Below the pieces are notes generated by a model. The model was not told where the DNA came from, made no database searches, and saw only the letters and a list, made by a program, of their open reading frames with translations. Below are positions 1-19,310 of a DNA stretch of 64,000 bases, piece after piece (positions within the stretch are counted from its first letter, which is position 1; the number at the start of each line of letters is the position of its first letter). This stretch comes from Thauera humireducens (lineage in GTDB: Bacteria; Pseudomonadota; Gammaproteobacteria; Burkholderiales; Rhodocyclaceae): assembly GCF_001051995.2 (NCBI RefSeq), contig NZ_CP014646.1, positions 3,348,001-3,412,000 on the forward strand, written 5' to 3'. The position numbers and the translations under genes were made by a program.

Positions 1-810
1 GCCGAGAATCCGCGTGACCGCATCTCGGGTTTTCGCGCCATCCAGCTGCTCGCCGGCGTCGGCCCCAAGACCGCCGGCCGCGTGCTCGACAACGTCTGCG
101 CCGCGCCCGAGGGCTGCGCGCTGCTCGCCGAGCAGCCGGTGCCGGACGCCGCGCGCGCGGGCTGGCAGGAATTCGCCGCGCTGGTCGAGCGCCTGGCCGA
201 ACGTCCGCAGTGGCCGGCGGATTTCGAGCTCGCCTGCCGCTGGTACGAGGCGCAGATGCCGCGCCTGTACGACGACTTCGCGGTGCGCGTGCTCGACGTC
301 CAGCAGCTCGCCCGCATCGCCGCCACCAGCCCGAGCCGGCAGCGCTTCCTCACCGAGCTCACCCTCGACCCGCCCAGCGCCACCAGTGGCGAGGCCGGCA
401 TGCCGCTGCTCGACGAGGACTACCTGATCCTGTCGACGATGCACTCGGCCAAGGGCCAGGAGTGGAACGCGGTGAGCGTGCTCAACGTGGTCGACGGCTG
501 CATCCCGTCCGACGTCGCCACCCGCAACAGCGCCGAGGTCGAGGAGGAGCGCCGCCTGCTGTACGTGGCGATGACGCGCGCCAAGGACAGCCTCGACCTG
601 ATCGTGCCGCAGCGTTTCTACGTCACCCAGCAGATGGGCATGGGCGACCGCCACGTGTATGCCGGACGCACCCGCTTCATCCCCAACCGCCTGCTCGGGC
701 ACTTCGAGCAGATCAGCTGGCCGCCTCCGCCGCCCGAACTGCAGGGCTCGCCCGCCTCACGCCAGGCGGCGATCGATCTCGCGGCGAAGATGCGCGACAT
801 GTGGCGCTGA
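1..810 (+). CDS. UvrD/Rep-family ATP-dependent DNA helicase, C-terminal part (5' end outside window)
   Basis: The reading frame is open from base 1, so this is the last 269 residues of a superfamily 1 helicase. The visible part carries motif V ([12 protein letters not shown], about residues 145-156 of the fragment) and motif VI ([15 protein letters not shown]), the 2A-domain motifs that couple ATP hydrolysis to 3'-5' DNA unwinding in UvrD/Rep/PcrA proteins. An earlier helix-rich stretch with a [12 protein letters not shown] hairpin-helix-hairpin-like segment belongs to the 2B side. Walker A and the N-terminal domains lie upstream of the window, so the exact subfamily cannot be fixed. The gene ends 85 bases before the next start and has no visible functional link to it. 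Confidence 0.85.
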   Translation, partial: AENPRDRISGFRAIQLLAGVGPKTAGRVLDNVCAAPEGCALLAEQPVPDAARAGWQEFAALVERLAERPQWPADFELACRWYEAQMPRLYDDFAVRVLDVQQLARIAATSPSRQRFLTELTLDPPSATSGEAGMPLLDEDYLILSTMHSAKGQEWNAVSVLNVVDGCIPSDVATRNSAEVEEERRLLYVAMTRAKDSLDLIVPQRFYVTQQMGMGDRHVYAGRTRFIPNRLLGHFEQISWPPPPPELQGSPASRQAAIDLAAKMRDMWR

Positions 811-895
811 GCATCGCCACGGCGTCCCGCGAGCGTTGCCGCCCGCCAGGGGCGGCGCCATAATCGGTCGCCCTTTCCTTCCTGTAAGCCTGCCC

Positions 896-2404
<1,509 letters not shown>

Positions 2405-2425
2405 ACCGCGTGGCGTGCCGGAGTT

Positions 2426-2473
2426 GTCCAGAAATCTGGACTGACTCTCCGGAAGTGTCCGTATTTCTGGACA
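2426..2473. promoter_or_regulatory. Two dyad sites, probable enhancer (UAS) for the sigma-54 activator
   Basis: Two related palindromes lie just after the activator gene. The first, 2426-2441, has perfect 7-base arms (GTCCAGA/TCTGGAC) around AA. The second, 2456-2473, has arms TGTCC/GGACA and shares the half-site ATTTCTGGAC with the complement of the first. Their centres are about 31 bases apart (roughly three helical turns) and lie about 170-200 bases upstream of the -24 element, the normal position for sigma-54 enhancer binding. Binding by the neighbouring activator is inference. Confidence 0.7.
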
Positions 2474-2626
2474 TGTCTTGAATTCTGGAGCCTTCCGGGC
2501 GCCCATCGTGCGCCGTCTCCAGCAATGACGAACGGCAATAAGTCGCTTCGATAAGTCAATCAGCGCATGCGATCCGGGCTCGCGTGCACCCGCTCGGGAC
2601 CCGTTCCGGCCGCAGCGCGCCTGAGC

Positions 2627-2641
2627 TGGCACGGATGCTGC
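2627..2641 (+). promoter_or_regulatory. Sigma-54 (-24/-12) promoter of the permease operon
   Basis: TGGCACGGATGCTGC matches the sigma-54 consensus TGGCACG-N4-TTGC with the invariant GG and GC at the correct 10-base spacing; only the first T of TTGC differs. Transcription would begin near 2653, about 64 bases ahead of the permease start codon, which has a strong AGGAGGAG ribosome site at 2700-2707. Confidence 0.75.
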
Positions 2642-2716
2642 TGTCTATGCCGGGAACCGCGGCAGCGTCCGTGGCTGAAAGAAAACCCAAAAAATCATCG
2701 AGGAGGAGAAAACCCC

Positions 2717-4108
2717 ATGGGCACTCTAGGCATTCTGTTGTCTCTCGCGCTGCTGATGTATCTCGCCTACCGCGGCATCAGCGTCCTGCTGCTCGCGCCG
2801 CTGCTGGCGCTGCTGGCCGTGTTGATGTCCGGCGAGGCGGCGCTGCTGCTGCCGACCTACACCCAGGTCTTCATGAAGGCCATGGGCGGCTACGTGATCC
2901 AGTTCTTTCCGCTGTTCCTGCTCGGCGCCCTGTTCGGCAAGCTGATGGACGACTCGGGCTCAGCGCGCGCCATCGCCCATGCCATCGTGAACAAGGTGGG
3001 CAGCCAGCGCGCGGTGCTGGCGATCGTGCTGGCCTGCGGCATCCTGACCTACGGTGGGGTGTCGCTGTTCGTGGTCGCCTTCGCCGTGTATCCGATCGGC
3101 GCCGCGCTGTTCCGCGAGGCCGGCATTCCGAAGCGCCTGATTCCCGCTGCGATCGCGCTCGGCTCCTTCACCTTCACGATGACCGCGCTGCCCGGCACGC
3201 CGGCGATCCAGAACGCCATCCCCAGCCCCTTCTTCGGCACCGACGCCTTCGCCGCGCCCGGCCTGGGCCTGATCGGCGGCCTGATCATGTTCGGCCTCGG
3301 CACCTGGTGGCTGAGCGCCCAGCAGCGCAAGCTGATGGCCGCCGGCGAAGGCTACGGCCACCACAGCGGCGAGCCCGACAGCGAGCCGGCCGATGCGCCG
3401 CGCCCGGGCTTCTGGATCGCGCTGCTGCCAATCCTGGTGGTGATCGGCCTCAACTTCGTGATGGCCAAGCAGGTGCTGCCCGCCATCGATACCAGCTACC
3501 TCGCCAAGCCCGAGTTCGGCGGCCTGCAGGACGCGCGCTCGCTGATCGGCATCTGGTCGATCATCGTAGCACTGTCGGCGGCGGTGCTGCTGCTGGTGGT
3601 ACTGCACTGGGCGCGCTGGGCCGACCTGATGAAGACGATCAACGAGGGCTCCTTCGGCTCGATGCTGCCGATCCTCAACACCGCGACCGAAGTCGGCTAC
3701 GGCACCGTGATCGCCTCGCTCGCCGGTTTCGTGGTGATCCGCGACCTGGTGCTGGGCATCGCGCCGGGCAACCCGCTGATCTCGGAGGCGGTGGCGGTGA
3801 ACGTGCTCGCCGGCATCACCGGCTCGGCTTCAGGCGGCATGTCGATCGCGCTCAAGACGCTGGGCGCGGAATACCTCGCCATGGCCACCGCCGCCGGCAT
3901 CAGCCCCGAGCTGCTGCACCGCGTCGCCGCGATGGCCTCGGGCTGCATGGACACGCTGCCGCACAACGGCGCGGTGATCTCGTTGCTGGCGATCTGCCGC
4001 CTGACGCACCGTGAGTCCTACGGCTTCATCGCGATGAACACGGTGGTGTTCCCCCTCGTGGCGCTGGTGGTGGTGATCACCCTCGGCACGCTGTTCGGCA
4101 ACTTCTGA
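2717..4108 (+). CDS. GntP-family carboxylate/hydroxyacid permease
   Basis: 463 residues, normal for the GntP (gluconate/D-beta-hydroxybutyrate:H+ symporter) family. The start at 2717 is fixed by an AGGAGGAG ribosome site nine bases upstream. The protein is almost entirely hydrophobic with 11-13 likely membrane helices and a charged cytoplasmic loop near residues 210-230 ([13 protein letters not shown]). Family-like segments include the glycine-rich [12 protein letters not shown] region and [13 protein letters not shown] in the C-terminal half. It lies downstream of a sigma-54 promoter and 20 bases ahead of a CoA-transferase gene. That pairing suggests import of a short-chain acid (3-hydroxybutyrate, acetoacetate or similar) that is then activated to its CoA ester. 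The substrate is inferred from context only. Confidence 0.85.
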   Translation: MGTLGILLSLALLMYLAYRGISVLLLAPLLALLAVLMSGEAALLLPTYTQVFMKAMGGYVIQFFPLFLLGALFGKLMDDSGSARAIAHAIVNKVGSQRAVLAIVLACGILTYGGVSLFVVAFAVYPIGAALFREAGIPKRLIPAAIALGSFTFTMTALPGTPAIQNAIPSPFFGTDAFAAPGLGLIGGLIMFGLGTWWLSAQQRKLMAAGEGYGHHSGEPDSEPADAPRPGFWIALLPILVVIGLNFVMAKQVLPAIDTSYLAKPEFGGLQDARSLIGIWSIIVALSAAVLLLVVLHWARWADLMKTINEGSFGSMLPILNTATEVGYGTVIASLAGFVVIRDLVLGIAPGNPLISEAVAVNVLAGITGSASGGMSIALKTLGAEYLAMATAAGISPELLHRVAAMASGCMDTLPHNGAVISLLAICRLTHRESYGFIAMNTVVFPLVALVVVITLGTLFGNF

Positions 4109-4128
4109 GCACAGACGGGAGATCGGCG

Positions 4129-6133
4129 ATGAGCACGAGCACACATCCGATTGCCGCCTCGCTGCGCGCGTCCGACACCGGCAAGGTGGTGTCGGCGCGC
4201 GAGGCGGTGCGCCTGATCCGCAGCGGCGACACGGTCGCCACCGGCGGTTTCGTCGGCATCGGTTTCCCGGAGAGCATCGCGATCGCGCTCGAGGAGCGCT
4301 TCCTCGAGGGCAGCGAAGCCGGTGCCGAGGGCGGCGGGGCGCCGCGCGACCTGACCCTGGTCTATGCCGCCGGCCAGGGCGACGGCAAGGACCGCGGTCT
4401 CAACCATCTCGGCCACGACGGCCTGGTGGCGCGCGTGATCGGCGGCCACTGGGGCCTGGTGCCCAAGCTGCAGGCGCTGGCGGTGGACAACCGCATCGAG
4501 GCCTGGAACCTGCCGCAGGGCGTGATCTCGCACCTGTTCCGCGACATCGCCGCCGGCAAGCCGGGCACGCTGACCCGCGTCGGCCTGGGCACCTTCGTCG
4601 ATCCGCGCTTCGGTGGCGGCAAGCTCAATGCGCGCACCACCGCCGAGCTGGTGCGGCTGATGCCGATCGACGGCGAGGACTACCTGTTCTACAAGGCCTT
4701 CCCGATCCACGTCGGCATCATCCGCGGCACCACCGCCGATTCCGACGGCAACGTCACCATGGAAAAGGAGGCGCTGACCCTGGAGGCGCGCGCGATCGCG
4801 ATGGCGGCGCGCAACTCCGGCGGCATCGTCATCGTGCAGGTCGAGCGCATCGCCGAGCGCGGCTCGCTGAACCCGCGCCAGGTGCAGATTCCCGGCGTGC
4901 TGGTGGATTGCGTGGTGGTGGCGGACCGGCCCGAGCACCACATGCAGACCTACAGCGAGCAGTACAACCCGGCCTTCGCCGGCGAGATCCGCGTGCCGCT
5001 GTCGGCGATCGCCGCGCTGCCGATGAGCGAGCGCAAGATCATCGCCCGCCGTGCGGCGATGGAACTGCGGCCCGACGCGGTGGTGAACCTGGGCATCGGC
5101 ATGCCCGAGGGCGTGGCCACCGTCGCCGCCGAGGAGAAGGTCATCGACCTGCTGACCCTGACCGCCGAGCCGGGCGTGATCGGCGGCATTCCGGCCGGCG
5201 GCCTGTCCTTCGGCGCGGCGGTGAACACCCAGGCGATCATCGACCAGCCCAGCCAGTTCGACTTCTACGACGGCGGCGGGCTGGACATCGCCTTCCTCGG
5301 CCTTGCCCAGGCCGACCGCGAGGGCAACCTCAACGTCTCCAAGTTCGGCCCCCGGCTGGCCGGCGCCGGTGGCTTCATCAACATCTCGCAGAACGCGAAG
5401 AAGGTGGTCTTCGTGGGCACCTTCACCGCCGGCGCGCTGCAGGTGGCGGTGGAGCAGGGCAGTCTGCGGATCGTGCACGAAGGGCAGGCACGGAAGTTCG
5501 TCGACGCGGTCGAGCACCGTACCTTCAGCGGACCGCAGGCGGTGAAGTGGAACCAGGACGTGCTCTACGTGACCGAGCGTTGCGTGTTCCGCCTGTGTGC
5601 CGAGGGCCTGGAACTGATCGAGATCGCGCCGGGCGTCGACCTGCAGCGCGACATCCTCGACCAGATGGATTTCGCTCCGGTGATCAAGCATCCGCCGGCG
5701 CGGATGGACGCGCGCATCTTCGCCGACGAGCCGATGGGCCTGCGCCACGACCTGCTCGGCGTGCCGCTGGCGCAGCGGGTGGCCTACGACGCGCAGCAGG
5801 GCGTGCTGTTCCTCGATTTCGAGGGCGTGCGCCGTACGCACGCCGCAGGACATCGCCGCGATCCGCGACGCGGTGCGCGCGACGCTGGCCCCGCTCGGGC
5901 GCAAGGTCGACGCGGTGGTCAATTACGACCGTTTCTCGATCGTGCCGGAGCTGGTGGATGACTACGTGGAGATGGTGAGGGGGCTCATGGACGCGCATTA
6001 CCGCACGGTGACGCGCTACACCACCAACGGCTTCCTGCGCATGAAGCTCGGCGAGGAGCTGGAGAAGCGCCGCATCCCGGCGCGCTTCTACGAGAGCGCC
6101 AGCGCGGCGCGGCAGGGGCTGGCCGGGGCTTGA
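4129..6133 (+). pseudogene. Fused acyl-CoA:acetate/3-ketoacid CoA-transferase (alpha+beta), one-base frameshift
   Basis: Family I CoA-transferase with both subunits in one chain, expected to pass CoA from acyl-CoA to acetate or a 3-keto acid. The alpha half opens with [21 protein letters not shown]. The beta half has the catalytic E-x-G-x-x-G motif (Glu347 in AEPGVIGG) and a glycine-rich CoA-binding stretch. The frame from 4129 matches the family to about base 5829 (LDFEGV). It then turns into arginine-rich nonsense, while the family sequence resumes one frame over ([13 protein letters not shown]...) to a stop at 6133. One extra base around 5830-5834 explains this. Restored, the protein would be about 667 residues, normal for fused forms. 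If the shift is real the enzyme loses about 100 C-terminal residues; a sequencing error is equally possible. Confidence 0.85.
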
Positions 6134-6159
6134 TGGGGGCAGCCGTTGCCGGGGCGTTT

Positions 6160-6534
6160 TCAGGTCCCGCCCGGGCCGGCCTCCACATCCAGCCACAGGC
6201 GCAGCGCCTCGGCGTTGTTGCAGGTGGTGTCGCGCGCGGCGTAGAGCAGGGTGAGGACCGGATGCGCGGTGATCAGGCCGCGCAGTTCGGCGAGCGCCGG
6301 GGCGGCGGCGGGGGTCTGCAGTTCGTCGGCGTAGCGCTGGCGGAATTCATCCCAGCGTGCGGGGTCGTGGCCGAACCACTTGCGCAGTTCGTTCGACGGC
6401 GCGAGCTCGCGCAGCCAGTGGTCGACGCCCGCGGTGTCGCGCTTGAGGCCGCGTGGCCACAGGCGGTCGACGAGCACGCGGCAGCCGTCGTCGGGGGTGG
6501 GTGGGTCGTAGGCGCGGCGGGTGCGTATGGGCAT
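6160..6534 (-). CDS. DUF488-family protein (YeaO-like)
   Basis: A 124-residue soluble protein of the DUF488 family, recognised by the N-terminal signature RAYDPPTPDDGCRVLVDRLWPRG, read in two parts (RAYDPP and GCRVLVDRLWPRGL), then the WLRELAPS and FRQRYADEL segments and the C-terminal TLLYAARDTTCNNAEAL. The family is widespread, small, and has no settled biochemical role. Length is normal. The gene converges on the end of the CoA-transferase gene, only 26 bases away, and is transcribed alone. Confidence 0.85.
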   Translation of the reverse strand: MPIRTRRAYDPPTPDDGCRVLVDRLWPRGLKRDTAGVDHWLRELAPSNELRKWFGHDPARWDEFRQRYADELQTPAAAPALAELRGLITAHPVLTLLYAARDTTCNNAEALRLWLDVEAGPGGT

Positions 6535-6641
6535 GGTCGGGGACTCCTGTCTTTTGAACGGCCGAGATCAGGGTGGCGTAACCACTTGTCGTTTGGCTCG
6601 AGCGCCTTGAATGCAGGTCGGCTGTTCTGCGCTTGAGATCC

Positions 6642-6742
6642 GCCGGGGACGCGCGGGGTATTCCTTCCGGGGCTGCGGAACTCGCTCGATTCCTCGCTCG
6701 GACAGTCCTCGCCCCTTCACGAATACCCCGCACATCCCCGGC
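6642..6742. repeat. Palindromic intergenic element, copy 1
   Basis: The core element runs 6653-6731 and is bounded by perfect 11-base inverted ends, GCGGGGTATTC and GAATACCCCGC. The ends extend outward to 22-base arms (6642-6663 and 6721-6742) with 20 matches. The two mismatches would be G-U pairs in a minus-strand transcript. The interior can continue folding (GGGGCTGCGGAACT against AGTCCTCGCCCC). The same element occurs inverted at 6877-6958. Confidence 0.8.
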
Positions 6743-6867
6743 TACCGAGGTTTCCGCTCGACTGCCCAAGAACCATCAACTCTCGACACGTTGCTCTCTT
6801 GCGGGGAGCTCCTGCGTAGATTCAGCGCTCAACGTCTTGCTTTCCATTGAGCTGCACCCGCGATTCC

Positions 6868-6970
6868 AGGATGCGTGCGGGGTGTTCCTGAAGGGGCGAG
6901 GACTGTCCGAGCCGAGCGAAGCGAAGGTGAGTTCCGCAGCCCCGGAAGGAACACCCCGTGCGCGTCCTTT
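6868..6970. repeat. Palindromic intergenic element, copy 2 (inverted relative to copy 1)
   Basis: The core runs 6877-6958 with arms GCGGGGTGTTC and GAACACCCCG. Its reverse complement shares two uninterrupted blocks of 23 and 24 bases with copy 1, separated by a variable middle. Where copy 1 has an A-T pair in the arm (TATTC/GAATA), this copy has G-C (TGTTC/GAACA): both sides changed together, so the paired structure appears to be conserved. Likely a REP- or MITE-like dispersed element. Confidence 0.8.
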
Positions 6971-7082
6971 TCCGCAAACCGTCGAGCGGCGGCGGTTGGA
7001 AAACAACGCCCGCCTCAAGCACAAGCGCTTGAACGACCACCCTGCGCCACAGCCTCGGTTCAGCAGGCCCGCACGCAGGCGC

Positions 7083-8060
<978 letters not shown>

Positions 8061-8208
8061 GCGGATTTCCTCGTGTGTAAGACGGACGGGCGGACGTCAC
8101 CCATGGCCGCAGTATAGGCAGGGGCGAGGCGCCCCCGCCATGCTGCGCGGCAGCGTCCGGGGTGCGACCGGGCAGGTTCAGGCTTCGCGGGTGGTGCCTC
8201 AGGCCAGC

Positions 8209-11061
<2,853 letters not shown>

Positions 11062-11217
11062 CCGGTGTGCGCCTTCGGGTGGCTCGAGGCCGGGGAAGGG
11101 CGGCCGCGTCGCACACCGGACCGCCCCGGCGGGCAGCAGCCTTGGTAACATCGCCGCCCATGTCAACCTGCCTTGATTCCCGCACCCCCCGGGTGGTTCC
11201 CTGCCGAGGAGCGCGCC

Positions 11218-12462
11218 GTGTCTGAGCAAATGGGGCTTGGCCTGCGCGACGTCGCCGCGCTCGGCCAGGTCTTCACCCCCGAGCCGGTCGTGCGCGCGAT
11301 GCTGGCCCTGCGCCGCAACTGCGGCCGCGTGCTCGAGCCCTCCTGCGGCGACGGGGCCTTCCTGCGCCACCTGCCCGGTGCGGTGGGGCTCGAGCTGGAT
11401 GCCGACCACTGCCCGCCGGGGGCCCTGGCGCTCGATTTCTTTGCCTACCCGGAGCGCGAGCAGTTCGACACCATCATCGGCAACCCGCCCTATGTCCGAT
11501 TCCAGGACATCCCGGCGGCGACGCGCGAACTGATCGCCCAAGGCCGCCACGGCCGCTGCCTCGACGGACGCTCGAACCTGTACCTGTTCTTCATCGAGAA
11601 ATGCCTGCGCCACCTTGGGCCGGGTGGCGAGCTGATCTTCATCACGCCGCGCGACTTCCTCAAGGCGACCTCGGCGGTCAGGCTCAACCGCCTGCTGGCC
11701 GAGACGGGCAGCATCACCGACGCGATCGAGCTGGGCGACGCGCGCGTGTTTCCCGACGCCGTGCCCAACTGCCTGATCTGGCGCTTCGAGAAGGGTCGCA
11801 GTGAACGCGCGATGCGCTACTGCGAGATCGGCGTCGAGGACGCGCTCGCTACCGCGCTGGCCGTCCCCGCGTGGGTGTCCCGTCACTTCCTCGAATGCGC
11901 CGGCCACCTGATGTTCGCGCGCGGCGACTATCCGCTGCGCCTGTCGGACGTGGCCTTCGTGAAGGTCGGCGCGGTGTCCGGTGCGGACGACCTGTACGCC
12001 GACGCCGCGCACGGCAACCGCGATTTCGTGTGCTCGTCAACCGTCAGCACCGGCCAGGCCCGGCGCATGATCTGGCCCGAGCCGGGCGAGGCGCCGCCAG
12101 CGGTGCTGCAGCCGCACAAGGCGCGCCTCCTGCAGCGCAAGGTGGCGCGCTTCGACGAATCGAACTGGTGGATGTGGGGCCGCATGCACTACCGCAGCGC
12201 GCAGCCGCGGGTGTATGTGAACGGCAAGACGCGCGCGACGCGCCCCTTCTTCGTCCACGACTGCACCGACTACGACGGCTCCGTCATGGCGGTGTTCCCG
12301 CGCCGGCTCGATGTGGATGTCGAGGCCTTCCGCGACGCGCTCAATGCGGTCGACTGGGCCGATCTCGGCTTCGTCTGCGACGGCCGCTTCCTGTTCACCC
12401 AGCGCAGCCTGGAGAACGCGCCGCTGCCGGCCGCGTTCGCGGCTTTCCTGCCCCCGGGCTGA
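11218..12462 (+). CDS. N6-adenine DNA methyltransferase (NPPY type), apparently orphan
   Basis: 414 residues from GTG 11218, chosen for the GAGGA ribosome site just upstream and because the conserved GQVFTPEPVV segment follows. SAM-binding motif I is VLEPSCGDG (38-46) and the catalytic motif IV is NPPY (89-92), which flips and methylates adenine in gamma-type (TaqI/Eco57I-like) enzymes. The C-terminal half (about 230-410), with tryptophan-rich NWWMWGRMHY, is the likely target-recognition region. No restriction endonuclease, specificity subunit or mobility gene lies beside it, so it is either a solitary epigenetic methylase or methylates another substrate. It runs divergently from the ligase gene and converges on the HD-GYP gene only three bases after its stop. 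Confidence 0.8.
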   Translation: MSEQMGLGLRDVAALGQVFTPEPVVRAMLALRRNCGRVLEPSCGDGAFLRHLPGAVGLELDADHCPPGALALDFFAYPEREQFDTIIGNPPYVRFQDIPAATRELIAQGRHGRCLDGRSNLYLFFIEKCLRHLGPGGELIFITPRDFLKATSAVRLNRLLAETGSITDAIELGDARVFPDAVPNCLIWRFEKGRSERAMRYCEIGVEDALATALAVPAWVSRHFLECAGHLMFARGDYPLRLSDVAFVKVGAVSGADDLYADAAHGNRDFVCSSTVSTGQARRMIWPEPGEAPPAVLQPHKARLLQRKVARFDESNWWMWGRMHYRSAQPRVYVNGKTRATRPFFVHDCTDYDGSVMAVFPRRLDVDVEAFRDALNAVDWADLGFVCDGRFLFTQRSLENAPLPAAFAAFLPPG

Positions 12463-12465
12463 GGT

Positions 12466-13551
<1,086 letters not shown>

Positions 13552-13577
13552 GTCTGCGTGAACCGGGAGGGGATTGC

Positions 13578-16877
<3,300 letters not shown>

Positions 16878-16885
16878 GGTCGTCG

Positions 16886-19036
16886 TCAGCGCGGCAGCAG
16901 GCGGAGGACGCCGTGTTCATCGAAGCGCGCCATGCGGTAGTCGCTCTCGTCCAGTGCGTCGTGACGGTTGGCGCTGAAGGCCGGGGCGTAGCGTCTGACG
17001 GCACCCTCGTGCGGCGGCAGGTGCTGCAGCGCCTCGCGCACGGCCTGGCGTTCGCTGGTGCCGGCCTGGCGCAGTGCCGCGGCGAGCAGGTGGATGAGGT
17101 CGTAGGCCTGGGTGACACCCTGGGGGGCGATGACGTCCTGCGGCGACGCGACGTCGTAGCGCTGCAGGTAGCGTTGCGCCAAGGCCTGCGCCTGCGGGCG
17201 CGGATTGTCGATTAGGCTTGCGGTCTGGAACACTTCGAGATCGAGCTGGGCGATCGCATGGCGGCTTGCCGCCCACAGGTCGGTGGCGGTGATCCCCCAG
17301 TGCGCGACGATCGGCAGCGGATCGGACTGGGCGGCCATCTCGCGCACGACGTAGTGGCCCTCGAGGGGGTTGGCGATCATGAGGAGCACGTCGGCCTCCT
17401 TGGCCCTGAACCGCGTCAGCTCGCCGCGGAAATCCGTCGCGCCGCGATTGAACACGGCCTCGCCCGCCAGTTCCAGCCCGGTCTGCGCGATGTGCTCCCG
17501 CAGGCGCTGCTGCATGCTGCGCCCCCATTCCGAGTTCTCGACCAGCAGGGCCGGCCGGCCGAAGCGCTTGCGCACGTGCTCGACGAGGAAGGGGGCGACC
17601 AGATTGTCGTTTGCCGAGGCGCGGAAGATGTGATTCGGCTTGAAGTCGTGCTGCACCACCGCGGCCGAGGCGCTCCAGGGTACGAGCAGTGGCAGGCCGA
17701 GGCGGTGCAGGCTCTCCTGTTCGGCGATGATCACGTGCGAGTGCATGCCGCCGAGCACGGCGACCACATCGGGGGTGGCGGCGAAGTGCTCGATGTTGGC
17801 GATGCCCAGGCCCGGCTGACTCCTGTTGTCGCGGGCAATGAGCTTGAGTGGCTTGCCGAGCACGCCGCCAGCGGCATTGATCTCCTCGATCGCGAGTTGT
17901 GCGCCGCGCTTGATCGCGAGGCCGCCCAGACGCCCGTCGGTCGAGAGGTCGGCGTCCAGGCCGATCAGGATGTGGCGCCCGGGCACGCCATACTTGTGCT
18001 CGAGCAGTTCGTCGCTGCGCGACAGCAGGTCGGGGCCGATGAGCGCCTCGAAGCGCCCGGGAATGTTGGCGGTTGCCTCGGCGAAGCGGCGGCGCTCGTC
18101 CTCGCTCAGGGTGTGGATGGTGACGCCGGCGGCACGGATGGTCTCGAGCAGCTGCGCCTCGCGGCGATGGGTTTCCGCGCGCTCCCAAGGCGTGAGCGCG
18201 CGTGCCGTGTCGATGAGCAGGGTCCGCTGCTCCGGGCTCAGGGTGTCGAAGACGCGGCTGCTGATCACGAACACGTAGCCCAGATAGCCGTGATTGCTCA
18301 GCGTCAGGTGCGGCTGCACTTCGTGGATGCCCATCGCGACGATGGCGATCAGCGGGTTCTCCTGAGCGTCGACCACGCCATCGGCGAGCGCCTGCCGGGT
18401 GGCGTGGAAGTCGATCGGGATGGAGTGCGCGCCGAAGGTGCGGAACTGGTCCATCAGCATCCGGCTCTTCATGGTGCGCACCCGCGTGCCGGCGAAGTCT
18501 TCCGGGCTGCGCAGCGGCCGGTCACCGGTGAACTGCTTGAAGCCGTTGTCCCAGAAGGTCATGCCGATCAGGTCGATGCTGCGCAGCTTGTCGAGCAGCA
18601 TCTGCCCGGGCTCGCCATCGAGCATCGCGTAGAGGTCTTCCCGTGTCGGAAAGTAGAAAGGCAGGTCGGCGTACTGCATGGCCGGGACCGCCACGCTGAC
18701 CTTCGCGGTGGGAATCAGCAGCAGGTCCAGACTGCCCTGGCGGGCCATCTCCAGCATCTGGTCGTCGGTGCCCAGCGCCTGCCCGGGGAAGACCTCGATC
18801 TTCAGTGCCCCCCCGCTCCGGGTGCCGACCTCGGCGGCGAAGCGTGCCGCGGCCTCGAACAGGGCGCCGTCGGTGATGTTGTGGCCAAAGCGAAGGGTCC
18901 GCACCACCTGCTGTGCCGGCGCTGCGTTGGGCGTGGGTGCGGAGGGCGTGCGATGCAGCAGCGAGGCCGTCAGGCCCAGTGCGATCAGCAGGAGGGCACT
19001 GATCACGATGAAGACGGGGTTCCTGTATATGGCCAT
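16886..19036 (-). CDS. Membrane-anchored fusion of a TRAP DctP-type and an ABC LivK-type solute-binding protein
   Basis: 716 residues with an uncleaved-looking N-terminal helix (8-27), so probably tethered to the inner membrane with the rest in the periplasm. Residues about 45-345 are a TRAP-type DctP domain: [29 protein letters not shown], the ligand-carboxylate arginine in [11 protein letters not shown] (Arg187) and [13 protein letters not shown]. Residues about 355-700 are a type I ABC binding protein of the branched-chain amino acid class ([42 protein letters not shown]). No TRAP or ABC permease genes lie in this operon; it is followed at once by a hybrid histidine kinase. It therefore probably senses solutes for signalling rather than transporting them. 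Fusion of two unrelated binding-protein folds is unusual. Confidence 0.9.
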   Translation of the reverse strand: MAIYRNPVFIVISALLLIALGLTASLLHRTPSAPTPNAAPAQQVVRTLRFGHNITDGALFEAAARFAAEVGTRSGGALKIEVFPGQALGTDDQMLEMARQGSLDLLLIPTAKVSVAVPAMQYADLPFYFPTREDLYAMLDGEPGQMLLDKLRSIDLIGMTFWDNGFKQFTGDRPLRSPEDFAGTRVRTMKSRMLMDQFRTFGAHSIPIDFHATRQALADGVVDAQENPLIAIVAMGIHEVQPHLTLSNHGYLGYVFVISSRVFDTLSPEQRTLLIDTARALTPWERAETHRREAQLLETIRAAGVTIHTLSEDERRRFAEATANIPGRFEALIGPDLLSRSDELLEHKYGVPGRHILIGLDADLSTDGRLGGLAIKRGAQLAIEEINAAGGVLGKPLKLIARDNRSQPGLGIANIEHFAATPDVVAVLGGMHSHVIIAEQESLHRLGLPLLVPWSASAAVVQHDFKPNHIFRASANDNLVAPFLVEHVRKRFGRPALLVENSEWGRSMQQRLREHIAQTGLELAGEAVFNRGATDFRGELTRFRAKEADVLLMIANPLEGHYVVREMAAQSDPLPIVAHWGITATDLWAASRHAIAQLDLEVFQTASLIDNPRPQAQALAQRYLQRYDVASPQDVIAPQGVTQAYDLIHLLAAALRQAGTSERQAVREALQHLPPHEGAVRRYAPAFSANRHDALDESDYRMARFDEHGVLRLLPR

Positions 19037-19310
19037 GGTCCGGGCAGCGATGGAGGGCGGCCTGCGATCGGAGCGATCGCGTCAACGCTTATCGGCATTT
19101 AGCATCGGATTGGCTGCGCCAGCAATGGAATCGTGCACACTCCGCCGCCGGCGTGGTGCGGATGCACCAATTTGACGCCGGTGCCCGGTTCGTCCGCCTC
19201 GCGCTGGTGCGGCGGCACCCCGGCGCCCGGGCCGTCCGCCCGCTGCTGCGCGTGTCCGCCGGAGGCATGGATATTGCCATTGCCCACGGTCGCCCTTACT
19301 CGCCCCGCTC

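Larger units (their letters stand above)
6535..7082. other. 548-base intergenic region with paired hairpin elements
   Basis: I see no credible gene here. Short frames on both strands translate to arginine/serine-rich peptides containing GxPSGAAEL-like words, which come from the repeat elements rather than from coding selection. The region holds two inverted copies of a palindromic element (listed separately) separated by about 145 bases of ordinary sequence. Confidence 0.7.

Noticed and set aside
659..895. Longer start for the sigma-54 activator
   Set aside because: The added residues overlap the helicase gene and are proline/arginine-rich; ATG 896 gives a normal N-terminus.
11062..12012. 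N-terminal extension of the ACP/ligase protein by 317 codons
   Set aside because: The extension is antisense to the DNA methyltransferase and has no recognisable domain; the carrier domain begins normally at 11061.
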